A DNA stretch of 13,338 bases from Chloroflexota bacterium (GTDB lineage Bacteria > Chloroflexota > Dehalococcoidia > SM23-28-2 > RBG-16-64-32). Of this stretch, positions 1 to 5,706 are shown one piece after another (within the stretch, counting starts at the first letter, position 1; each line of letters begins with the position of its first letter). The DNA is taken from positions 1 through 13,338 of the forward strand of contig JADFKX010000043.1 in NCBI GenBank assembly GCA_022564695.1. The letters are read 5' to 3'. The notes below the pieces were generated by a model, which worked only from the letters and a program-made list of their open reading frames with translations, ran no database searches and had not been told where the DNA came from. The position numbers and the translations under genes were made by a program.

Positions 1-28
1 TGGAGTTCTGACGTGTGCTTTCCGATCT
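1..28. other. residual Illumina adapter (assembly artefact)
   Basis: These 28 bases match the 3' end of the standard TruSeq read-2 adapter with one substitution (A to T at base 9) and one lost C in the GCTCTTCCG part. The match ends exactly at CCGATCT, where genomic insert normally starts. The following tRNA gene is cut at this junction. The bases should be trimmed. The adapter sequence is known from memory of the library kit; the match is seen directly. Confidence 0.93.
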
Positions 29-93
29 CGGGATTCGAACCCGCGATCTCCACCTTGAAAGGGTGGCGTCCTTGGCCGCTAGACTATGGGGGC
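29..93 (-). tRNA. tRNA-Glu(UUC), 3' end missing
   Basis: Read on the minus strand, the gene starts with GCCCCCA at base 93 and shows a D-arm (TAGTCTAGCGGCCAAGGA), an anticodon stem CCACC/GGTGG around the loop CTTTCAA (anticodon TTC) and the T-loop TTCGAAT. It breaks off inside the 3' side of the T-stem, where adapter begins, so the last T-stem base, the 3' acceptor strand, the discriminator base and any CCA are absent. The gene is probably intact in the organism and truncated only by the contig end. A convincing promoter lies upstream. Confidence 0.9.
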
Positions 94-404
94 ATCGTTC
101 TGGCTGCGTGTGGCGAGCCCGATGGCATTCTACGGGATGGGGAGCGCGAGTGACAAACGGTTGGTGTAGCCCCCGCTGACTCCCGCCCAGGCCAGTGCCA
201 CAATCGCGGCACGGGATAGCCCTTTTGGACTCCGTACCGTGTCCTGGGAAGAATCCCTGTTGAAATAGCCGTCGTGTCTGAGGTGACCCCTACAGCCTAC
301 ATGGAGCAGGCCAATTGGGTGTCCCGTCCTTGGGGGCCAGCCTCGAACCGGAAGGCTCATTCATGAGGCGGGCTTTATATATTGTGACTCTCTGCTTATC
401 CTTG
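94..404. other. gene-free stretch between tRNA-Glu and the desaturase
   Basis: Apart from the tRNA promoter at 127-156 nothing coding is convincing here. A 76-codon minus-strand frame at 130-360 has no visible ribosome-binding site or family resemblance. The 33 bases from 173 resemble 1823-1855 (about 25 of 33 identical), and both carry CACAAT 17 bp after a TTGACA-like hexamer (CTGACT at 176-181, CACAAT at 199-204). No hairpin followed by a T-run was found to terminate the desaturase transcript. Confidence 0.5.
127..156 (-). promoter_or_regulatory. sigma-70-type promoter of tRNA-Glu(UUC)
   Basis: On the minus strand TTGTCA (156-151) and TAGAAT (132-127) are 18 bp apart. Transcription would start near 120, giving a leader of about 27 nt before the tRNA. 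Both boxes match the consensus at 5 of 6 positions. Confidence 0.6.
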
Positions 405-1406
405 TTAATTCTTTGACCCGGTTGGAACGAGACACGTAAAGGTCCCGTCGGAATTCATACAGTGGGGTATTGCTCCTTCGGACCAGTCTTGGGAGGGCTT
501 ATCTCCGACTTGAATAACTGCGCCTTCCGGCAAATCCCAGCTGTTCTTAGCGGCTTTTCTGACGGCAGCTCTACTTTCCAATCCCAAGACCTCGTAGGTT
601 GGCTGCAGGATCTCTGTTATAACCTGACGACTAGAATCGATACCGGTTGAAAGCACTGCTTCCAGGAAAGCTTCAGCGTTTGGAAGTTTCACTAGTGGCA
701 TTCGGTAACGCTCGTATACGTCCCACATTGCCTGAAGCGCTTTGTCAGGCCAGTACTTCAGATAAACTCGGGTGATCTCGCGGAACACCCCTTCATGAAA
801 ACCCTCGTCAGTGGCCAGGACTCCGCATACACCCGCTATAGCAGGATAGGTTGGTTTACCATCGCCATTCGTGGGTCGGCCATACTCTACCCAGATTCGT
901 TTCTGCATCTCCCGGTAGTTTCTCTTGGTCTGCCGCTCTTGCGCAATCGCGTAGGCAGCGCCTCTTTCCGGAGTTTCTTCATGGCCAGTTTGCCTTTCGA
1001 AGGTCCAGATATCCTGACCACACTGGTATAGATATTCGTCCATCTCTGCCTGAGTCCGGAGCCCAGAATCTACTAGGCAGTACCACAGGGCCTTGCCGTG
1101 ACGAGTCTCGTCAAAAACCCACTGAGTGTAAATCTGCTTAGTAGCATAACTGTCACCCGAGGCTAGTATCGCCATCCGTGTGTAATCTTCGATGAAAGAT
1201 TCGATGCCGAAATCCCCAAGCAAAATTTCGGCAGTTTCTGAACTGACCTTGCCAGACCAGTCCATCATTTCCGTTCGCTGGGGTAGGTGTTTGGCGATCC
1301 AGCGTGGACCTCTCTGGAAGTAACGACCGTAGATTTCTGCAACCGCTTTCTGAATCGCTAGATTCCTTCCTTGAGCGGTCCAAGGATTTCGTATTTGCTG
1401 TACCAT
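405..1406 (-). CDS. acyl-ACP desaturase-like ferritin-family di-iron protein
   Basis: The 333-residue product carries the full soluble acyl-ACP desaturase ligand set. E69 lies in a GDFGIESFIEDY segment that lines up with the GDMITEEALPTY segment of plant stearoyl-ACP desaturase. E100 and H103 lie in DETRHG (plant EENRHG), E157 in AQERQTKRNY (plant FQERATF), and E201 and H204 in DEGFHE (plant DEKRHE). The family uses O2 and ferredoxin-type electrons to put a double bond into an ACP- or CoA-bound acyl chain in the cytoplasm; the substrate here is unknown. The length fits the bacterial family. The ATG at 1406 follows GAGG with an 8-nt gap, and the stop is TAA. No electron-donor gene is adjacent. 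Base composition is clearly AT-richer than the rest of the window (28 G/C in 1141-1200 against 45 in 3541-3600), which suggests a different history. Another ferritin-like oxidoreductase is possible but less likely. Confidence 0.85.
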   Translation of the reverse strand: MVQQIRNPWTAQGRNLAIQKAVAEIYGRYFQRGPRWIAKHLPQRTEMMDWSGKVSSETAEILLGDFGIESFIEDYTRMAILASGDSYATKQIYTQWVFDETRHGKALWYCLVDSGLRTQAEMDEYLYQCGQDIWTFERQTGHEETPERGAAYAIAQERQTKRNYREMQKRIWVEYGRPTNGDGKPTYPAIAGVCGVLATDEGFHEGVFREITRVYLKYWPDKALQAMWDVYERYRMPLVKLPNAEAFLEAVLSTGIDSSRQVITEILQPTYEVLGLESRAAVRKAAKNSWDLPEGAVIQVGDKPSQDWSEGAIPHCMNSDGTFTCLVPTGSKN

Positions 1407-1871
1407 CTCTACTTCCTCTTTCTCCCTTAGGCTTTGTCACCTGGGGCCTAGCTCCGCAGGCAGTAGGGCGTCTGGCGACACTGGCCTTTTCAGGGATTCG
1501 TAACCGTCGGTATCGTCTCTATCCAAAGAGGGCCGCTGAGTATTCTAACACCCTATTAGAGGAACCTTAACGCGGCTTAGAGCGTTCTGGTGCTATGTAT
1601 ATGTCCATCGCGATACCGTAACCCCTCATAGCTTGGAGCGGAGATGTGTTCGAGGCGACGGCGCTGGCGCACAATCGCTCCGGCTGAGCGTCGAAAAAGA
1701 GGCGCTCCCAAGTCCATGTTGTCGCGGGGGTGCGGCGATGAGACTCGGAAAGCACTGATATTATAACGCCAAGACGCATTCATGGTTACCGGGGGTTTAG
1801 GGGTCGCGAATGGAAGCATCCTCCGTTGACAGCCGCCCAACCCAGGCGCACAATCCCTGAGCCGGGGAGTT
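1407..1871. other. gene-free stretch between the desaturase and the tRNA pair
   Basis: No frame on either strand looks coding; frames are short, lack ribosome-binding sites and resemble no family. A hexamer pair TTGACA (1826-1831) and CACAAT (1849-1854), 17 bp apart, could be a second upstream promoter for the tRNA pair. A minus-strand TAGAAT at 1536-1531 could be a -10 box for the desaturase but lacks a good -35 partner. The 11-mer GGCGCACAATC occurs twice (near 1666 and 1846). Confidence 0.5.
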
Positions 1872-1901
1872 TTGCGACAGCTTCTGTGCGTCTGATACAA
1901 T
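1872..1901 (+). promoter_or_regulatory. sigma-70-type promoter of the tRNA-Gln/tRNA-Glu pair
   Basis: TTGCGA (1872-1877) and TACAAT (1896-1901) are separated by 18 bp. The predicted start near 1908 lies about 5 bases before the mature tRNA-Gln 5' end, the short leader usual for tRNA genes. A second possible promoter lies at 1826-1854. Confidence 0.6.
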
Positions 1902-1912
1902 CTCTCTGGCGC

Positions 1913-1986
1913 TGCGGGATTGTGTAATGGTAGCACGGCTGATTCTGGATCAGTTAGTCTAGGTTCGAATCCTAGTCCCGCAGCCA
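1913..1986 (+). tRNA. tRNA-Gln(CUG)
   Basis: The acceptor stem pairs TGCGGGA with TCCCGCA, giving the U1-A72 pair typical of tRNA-Gln. The anticodon stem GCTGA/TCAGT encloses TTCTGGA with anticodon CTG, and the T-loop is TTCGAAT. Discriminator G and CCA (1984-1986) are encoded. The tRNA-Glu gene follows after 5 bases, so both are probably cut from one transcript. Confidence 0.95.
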
Positions 1987-1991
1987 AATCT

Positions 1992-2068
1992 GGCGCATTC
2001 GTCTAGTGGCCCAGGACACCGCCCTCTCAAGGCGGAGATCACGGGTTCGAATCCCGTATGCGCCACCA
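1992..2068 (+). tRNA. tRNA-Glu(CUC)
   Basis: The acceptor stem pairs GGCGCAT with ATGCGCC. The anticodon stem CCGCC/GGCGG encloses CTCTCAA with anticodon CTC, and the T-loop is TTCGAAT. Discriminator A and CCA (2066-2068) are encoded. It reads GAG codons and complements the truncated tRNA-Glu(UUC) at 29-93. The two Glu tRNAs share the TCTAG D-arm start and the T-loop but differ in the acceptor stem. Confidence 0.95.
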
Positions 2069-2080
2069 CAACGCGAACAT

Positions 2081-2111
2081 GCAAGGCGAGGCCGCAAGCG
2101 CCTCGCCTTGC
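2081..2111. terminator. strong hairpin, probable bidirectional transcription end
   Basis: GCAAGGCGAGGC (2081-2092) and GCCTCGCCTTGC (2100-2111) form a perfect 12-bp stem around a 7-base loop. It lies between the tRNA-Glu 3' end (plus) and the aldolase stop at 2132 (minus), where both transcripts must end. No T-run follows on either strand, so it is a stem without the classical tail and its terminator role is inferred from position. Confidence 0.55.
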
Positions 2112-2131
2112 TGCATCCGGGGTGGCTATCT

Positions 2132-2890
2132 CTAAGATTCACGCACGACACAGATGTCTTCTTGCACGGCCCGTGCCATAGCGCTGTGGTCACCGGTGAT
2201 TCGGATGAGCCGGAACCCCTCCTCGATCCGCCTCGCTGCGACGCCGGGGTTGGAGTGGACGCCGGGGATGACGCCGTGTTTGCGGCAGCTCTCCACGATG
2301 CGCTTGCGGGCCTGCACGTACTCTTCCGCCTCGCCGTCCTGCTCGGGCGTGATGCCCATGGAGATCGTCAGGTCCATCGGCCCGATGTAGGCGACGTCGA
2401 CTCCAGGCACGCTGAGGATGTCGTCCAGGTTCTCCATCGCCTCTACCGTCTCGATCTGGGGAATGCAGAGGATCTCGTCGTTAGCGTGGGAGAGGTAGTC
2501 GAACCCGGCGTAGTAGGCGGCGCGTGTGGGTCCGTGGCTGCGAATACCCCGCGGCGGGTAGCGGCAGGCCGCGGCGGCGGCCTCCGCCTGCGCGCGGTCG
2601 TTCACCAGCGGCACGATGATACCGTAGGCGCCGGCGTCCAGCATCTTCATGATTATGGCCGGCTCGCACCAAGGGACTCTAACGATCGGCGTGATGCCCG
2701 TGGCGGAGATCGTCTGGAGCATCGGCACGGCAGTGTCGTAGCCGATGACGCCGTGCTGCATGTCGATGCAGAGCCAGTCCAGGTCCTGGGCGGCCATGAC
2801 CTCGGCCGAAAACGTGTTGCCGACGGAGAGCCAGCCGCCCAGCGCTGGCTTATCTTCCCGCCATAGCCTCATTAGGGCGTTCTCACGCAT
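2132..2890 (-). CDS. HpcH/HpaI family aldolase
   Basis: The 252-residue product is a class II, divalent-metal-dependent aldolase of the HpcH/HpaI family, which reversibly splits 2-oxo-3-deoxy or 4-hydroxy-2-oxo acids into pyruvate (or a related oxo acid) and an aldehyde. Family landmarks are present: D43 and H46 in DMQHG, R71 in VRVPW, metal ligands E147 in PQIET and D173 in GPMDLTISMG. The closest named relatives are 4-hydroxy-2-oxoheptanedioate and 2-dehydro-3-deoxyglucarate aldolases; the true substrate cannot be read from sequence. The ATG at 2890 is chosen because GGAGGA lies just upstream and family homology starts there; the frame stays open to 3100 but that part is low-complexity. Stop is TAG. 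It is divergent from the ThDP enzyme across 127 bp, suggesting joint control. A minus-strand TTGACA lies at 2956-2951, without a good -10 box at standard spacing. Confidence 0.9.
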   Translation of the reverse strand: MRENALMRLWREDKPALGGWLSVGNTFSAEVMAAQDLDWLCIDMQHGVIGYDTAVPMLQTISATGITPIVRVPWCEPAIIMKMLDAGAYGIIVPLVNDRAQAEAAAAACRYPPRGIRSHGPTRAAYYAGFDYLSHANDEILCIPQIETVEAMENLDDILSVPGVDVAYIGPMDLTISMGITPEQDGEAEEYVQARKRIVESCRKHGVIPGVHSNPGVAARRIEEGFRLIRITGDHSAMARAVQEDICVVRES

Positions 2891-3017
2891 TCGAGTCCTC
2901 CTCAACTGCCCCGGGGGTGACGGCTCACCACTATCACGCCGCCGGGCGGCTGTCAACGCCGCCGCGTGCGCCTGGCTTGGCCTGTGGTATTCTTCCTCTC
3001 GAGAGGAGCGTCCCGCC

Positions 3018-4700
3018 ATGCCCAATCTCACCGGTCGATACGCCTTTCTTGACCAACTCGTCGCCGACGGGGTGACGCACGTCTTCGGCAACCCGGGCAC
3101 GACTGAAGAGGCGTTCCAGGACGCCCTGCAGGACTATCCTCAGATTAAGTATATCCTCGCCCTGCACGAGTCCGTTGCCGTGGGGATGGCGGACGGCTAC
3201 GCGCGAGCCAGCGGGCGGCCGTCCTTTCTCCAGCTTCACATCAACCCCGGTCTGGGCAATGCCATGGGGATGCTGTATAACTCCTATCGCACCCGCACGC
3301 CGATGGTGGTCTACGCGGGCCAGCACTCTCAGCGCGGCGGCTCCCAGGAGCCGATCCTGGCCGGTGACCTGGTGCGTATGGCGGAGCCGGTGACGAAGTG
3401 GGCGACGCAGGCAGAGGACGCCGCCGAGATCCCGGTCATGTTGCGCCGCGCCTTCAAGGTGGCTATGGAGCCACCAGCGGGGCCCGTCTTCCTTTCGATC
3501 CCGACTAACGTTATGGACGAGGAGGCGGAGGTTGAGATCACCGCCACTGCCTACACCAACACCCGCGTCCGGCCCGATCCGGAGGCGGTGGAGCGAGCGG
3601 CCGAGGTGCTGGCGGGTGCGCAATCGCCGGTCATCATCTGCGGCGCCGGCGTCGCCACGTCGGGCGCCGTGCCGGAGCTCGTGCAGCTTGCGGAGGCGCT
3701 GGGAGCTCGCGTGCACGCCTCCTTCTCCGCCGAGCTACCGTTCCCGGAGGATCACCCGCTGTACGCCGGGCTGTTGAACGTCATCTCGGAGCCCGCGCTG
3801 AAAGGCCAGCTTTCGGCCGCAGACGTTATCCTGGCCGTGGGCACGCCGCTCCTCACGGTGCTGTTTCCCTTGAGCGAGTCGCCTCTTCCTCCACAGGCCA
3901 CGACTATTCACATCGATCTTGATCCGTGGGAGATATCGAAGAGCTGGCCCGTTCAGCACGGAATAATGGCGGACCCGAAGATGGCCCTGACGGATATCCT
4001 GGCCGCTCTTCAGAAGCACCTGTCGCCCGCCCACCAAGAGGCGGCCCAGCGCCGCTCCCAGGCAACGCAGACGATGGCCCAGCAGTTCGCGCAGGCGATG
4101 GATGCTTCCGCCCGGGCGAAGTGGGATAGCGTGCCGATAGCTCCGGCGCGCATGGCCAAAGAGATCGCCGCCGTAATCGCCCCCGGCACCATCCTGTTCG
4201 ACGAGTCTATCACCGCGGGCGGTCATCTCATGCGCCACGTGCGGATGTCGGAGCCGGGGACGCACTATCGCGCCACCGGCGGCGGTCTGGGCCCCGGCAT
4301 GCCCAATCCGATAGGCATAAAGCTGGCGCGACCGGATCGTCCTGTGCTCTCAATCATCGGTGACGGCGCCGCTCTGTACACGATCCAGGCGCTTTGGTCG
4401 GCAGCACACCACAAGGTGCCGGTTACCTGGGTGATCGCCAACAACGCTTCCTACCGCATCTTGAAGCTCAACATGCTGGAGTACCTTGGGGAAGGCGCCG
4501 CCGGCCGTAATTTCGTCGCTATGGACCTCGCGGACCCGCCGCTGGACTTCTCGCATATCGCCGCCTCGTTCGGCGTCAAGGGCGTACGCATCGAGCACCC
4601 GAACCAGATCGGCGAAGCCGTGCGGGAGGCGCAGGCGGCCGATGAGCCCCGTCTGGTAGATATCGTCATTGACGGTGACATCCGTTCTCGCTGGCTGTAG
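3018..4700 (+). CDS. benzoylformate decarboxylase-like ThDP-dependent enzyme
   Basis: The 560-residue protein has the three-domain layout of pyruvate-decarboxylase/acetolactate-synthase enzymes: pyrimidine-binding domain (about 1-175), central domain (about 185-335) and diphosphate-binding domain (about 370-555). The ThDP-activating glutamate is E51 in LHESVAVGMADGYARASG. The cofactor diphosphate/Mg motif runs from GDG (448-450) to NN (475-476). The segment FGNPGTTE (23-30) and the histidine H74 in LQLHINPG, which aligns with the catalytic His70 of benzoylformate decarboxylase, favour a 2-oxo-acid decarboxylase over an acetolactate synthase. Typical members are about 530 residues. AGGAG lies 9 bases before ATG 3018. 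Upstream in-frame codons to 2745 run antisense through the aldolase gene and are not used. The partner aldolase also handles 2-oxo acids, so the pair may act in one catabolic route (inference). Confidence 0.87.
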   Translation: MPNLTGRYAFLDQLVADGVTHVFGNPGTTEEAFQDALQDYPQIKYILALHESVAVGMADGYARASGRPSFLQLHINPGLGNAMGMLYNSYRTRTPMVVYAGQHSQRGGSQEPILAGDLVRMAEPVTKWATQAEDAAEIPVMLRRAFKVAMEPPAGPVFLSIPTNVMDEEAEVEITATAYTNTRVRPDPEAVERAAEVLAGAQSPVIICGAGVATSGAVPELVQLAEALGARVHASFSAELPFPEDHPLYAGLLNVISEPALKGQLSAADVILAVGTPLLTVLFPLSESPLPPQATTIHIDLDPWEISKSWPVQHGIMADPKMALTDILAALQKHLSPAHQEAAQRRSQATQTMAQQFAQAMDASARAKWDSVPIAPARMAKEIAAVIAPGTILFDESITAGGHLMRHVRMSEPGTHYRATGGGLGPGMPNPIGIKLARPDRPVLSIIGDGAALYTIQALWSAAHHKVPVTWVIANNASYRILKLNMLEYLGEGAAGRNFVAMDLADPPLDFSHIAASFGVKGVRIEHPNQIGEAVREAQAADEPRLVDIVIDGDIRSRWL

Positions 4701-5082
4701 GTCCCCGGCATCGGATAGTAGGCTGGTTTGCCCATCCTATCGCTATCGCTCAACGAAGCCGGCTCTTTCCTTGTAAGCGGGTACCCATTACCATGACAGG
4801 AGTCGCTTTCATCAGCGCCATGCAAGATTCCAAGCAGAGCTACCAGGATGCCTAATCAGCCTGGCAGACCCAGCTGCAAGACCTCCACCGTGTGCTGCTG
4901 GACGGGGAGCGGCTGGAACCGCCGAAGCTCAAAGCGCTGCTCTAGCGGGACGCGCTTATGAAAGAACGCTACGACCAAGCGCGCCGGGCGCTATTGGGCC
5001 TGGCAGAAGAAGAGTAAGACCTCGTGAATTCGGCCCGTATCTACAGCCGTTCGTCGCACGTTCTGTTAGTGGTCGTGCGGTC
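4701..5082. other. region between the ThDP enzyme and the sigma factor
   Basis: Apart from the pseudogene-like frame (4793-5017) this stretch holds no supported gene. The short palindrome AGCCGGCT (4757-4764) is followed by CTTTCC, not a proper T-run, so no confident terminator is called for the ThDP gene. TACATT at 5086-5091 might be a -10 box for the sigma gene if its start is ATG 5110, but no good -35 box is visible. Confidence 0.4.
4793..5017 (+). pseudogene. remnant of a small helical protein with two in-frame stops
   Basis: One frame reads ATG, 20 codons, TAA (4853), 29 codons, TAG (4943), 23 codons, TAA (5015). The three pieces together look like one continuous protein-like chain of about 72 residues: MTGVAFISAMQDSKQSYQDA, then a piece with WQTQLQDLHRVLLDGERLEP, then RDALMKERYDQARRALLGL. 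The chain is rich in charged and hydrophobic residues with helical spacing, far less random than neighbouring non-coding frames, and shows no frameshift. The second stop could be a single CAG-to-TAG change. No Shine-Dalgarno sequence is evident. Read-through is unlikely because TAA, TAG and TGA all end other genes here. I do not recognise the family by name. The alternative is chance. Confidence 0.5.
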
Positions 5083-5706
5083 ATGTACATTCAGGCTTTG
5101 TCAGGACTAATGGATAAACCCCGGGATCTGCCGGCCGGCGCAAAAGCCGCCAGCACCCCCAGCGACCACTTGCAGGAGTGGGAGCTGGTGCAACGTGCTC
5201 AGGCGCTGGACGAAGTAGCCCTGGCCTCCCTCTACTCCACCTACTACCCAAAGATTTACAACTACGCATTCCTGCAGTTGGGCGATATCCATGCGGCGGA
5301 GGATCTGGCCTCCGATGTCATGCTCAAGCTGCTGGAGTCCATTAAGAAGTACCAGTTCAAGGGCACACCGTTCTCCGCCTGGGTGTTCCGAATCGCCCGC
5401 AACAGGCTGATCGATCTGCACCGCCGCCGTAAGCGGCACGGCGAGGTCAGCCTGACTGAGCCGCTGGCTGCCATGCAGATTGGGCCTCAGACCTTGGCCG
5501 AGCGGGCTCTGGATCGGGGGCAGCTCCAACTTGCCCTGAGGTACCTCACGGACGAGCAGAGGCAGGTGATCGTCCTCAAATTCATCGAAGGATTCGACAA
5601 CGCTTCTGTGGCCCGCGTCCTTGGCCGCAGTGAGGGCGCTATCAAGTCTCTACAGCACCGGGCGCTGCACTCGCTTCGACGCGTCATGTCGGGGGAGACT
5701 CGCTGA
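5083..5706 (+). CDS. ECF-type RNA polymerase sigma factor
   Basis: The 207-residue protein has the two-domain form of extracytoplasmic-function sigma factors. Region 2 (about 48-110) includes LYSTYYPKIYNYAFLQLGD, the core-binding AEDLASDVMLKLLE and the -10-recognition segment FSAWVFRIARNRLIDLHRRR. Region 4 (about 145-202) contains LTDEQRQVIVLKFIEG and the helix-turn-helix NASVARVLGRSEGAIKSLQHRAL. It directs RNA polymerase to a dedicated promoter set. The stop TGA overlaps the next gene's ATG (TGATG at 5704-5708), so the two are translationally coupled, as expected for a sigma factor and its membrane regulator. The start is uncertain: ATG 5083 has no clear ribosome-binding site, while ATG 5110 has AGGA very close upstream; residues 1-30 are unconserved either way. 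Confidence 0.9.
   Translation: MYIQALSGLMDKPRDLPAGAKAASTPSDHLQEWELVQRAQALDEVALASLYSTYYPKIYNYAFLQLGDIHAAEDLASDVMLKLLESIKKYQFKGTPFSAWVFRIARNRLIDLHRRRKRHGEVSLTEPLAAMQIGPQTLAERALDRGQLQLALRYLTDEQRQVIVLKFIEGFDNASVARVLGRSEGAIKSLQHRALHSLRRVMSGETR

Noticed and set aside
130..360. 76-codon minus-strand frame near the window start
   Set aside because: It lacks a ribosome-binding site and overlaps the tRNA-Glu promoter. A weak resemblance of its IVALAWAGVSGG segment to a frame at 1800-1860 (IVRLGWAAVNGG) could be chance.
1577..1987. 136-codon minus-strand frame beginning AAGLGFEPRLTDPE
   Set aside because: Its first part is the antisense of tRNA-Gln (the well-known spurious GFEPR pattern) and the rest has no coding signals.
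1972..2193. 73-codon minus-strand frame with YGIRTRDLRLERAV
   Set aside because: It is antisense to tRNA-Glu(CUC) and runs into the aldolase gene; a familiar false gene pattern.
2006..2866. 286-codon plus-strand frame opposite the aldolase
   Set aside because: It starts inside tRNA-Glu and is an antisense shadow of the aldolase in GC-rich DNA; no family resemblance.
2745..3017. N-terminal extension of the ThDP enzyme
   Set aside because: It overlaps the aldolase start region and is low-complexity; the ribosome-binding site and homology support ATG 3018.
2891..3100. N-terminal extension of the aldolase
   Set aside because: The extension crosses the start of the ThDP gene; GGAGGA upstream of ATG 2890 fixes the start.
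4793..5017. Stop-codon reassignment explaining the two internal stops
   Set aside because: TAA, TAG and TGA all serve as normal stops for intact genes in this window.
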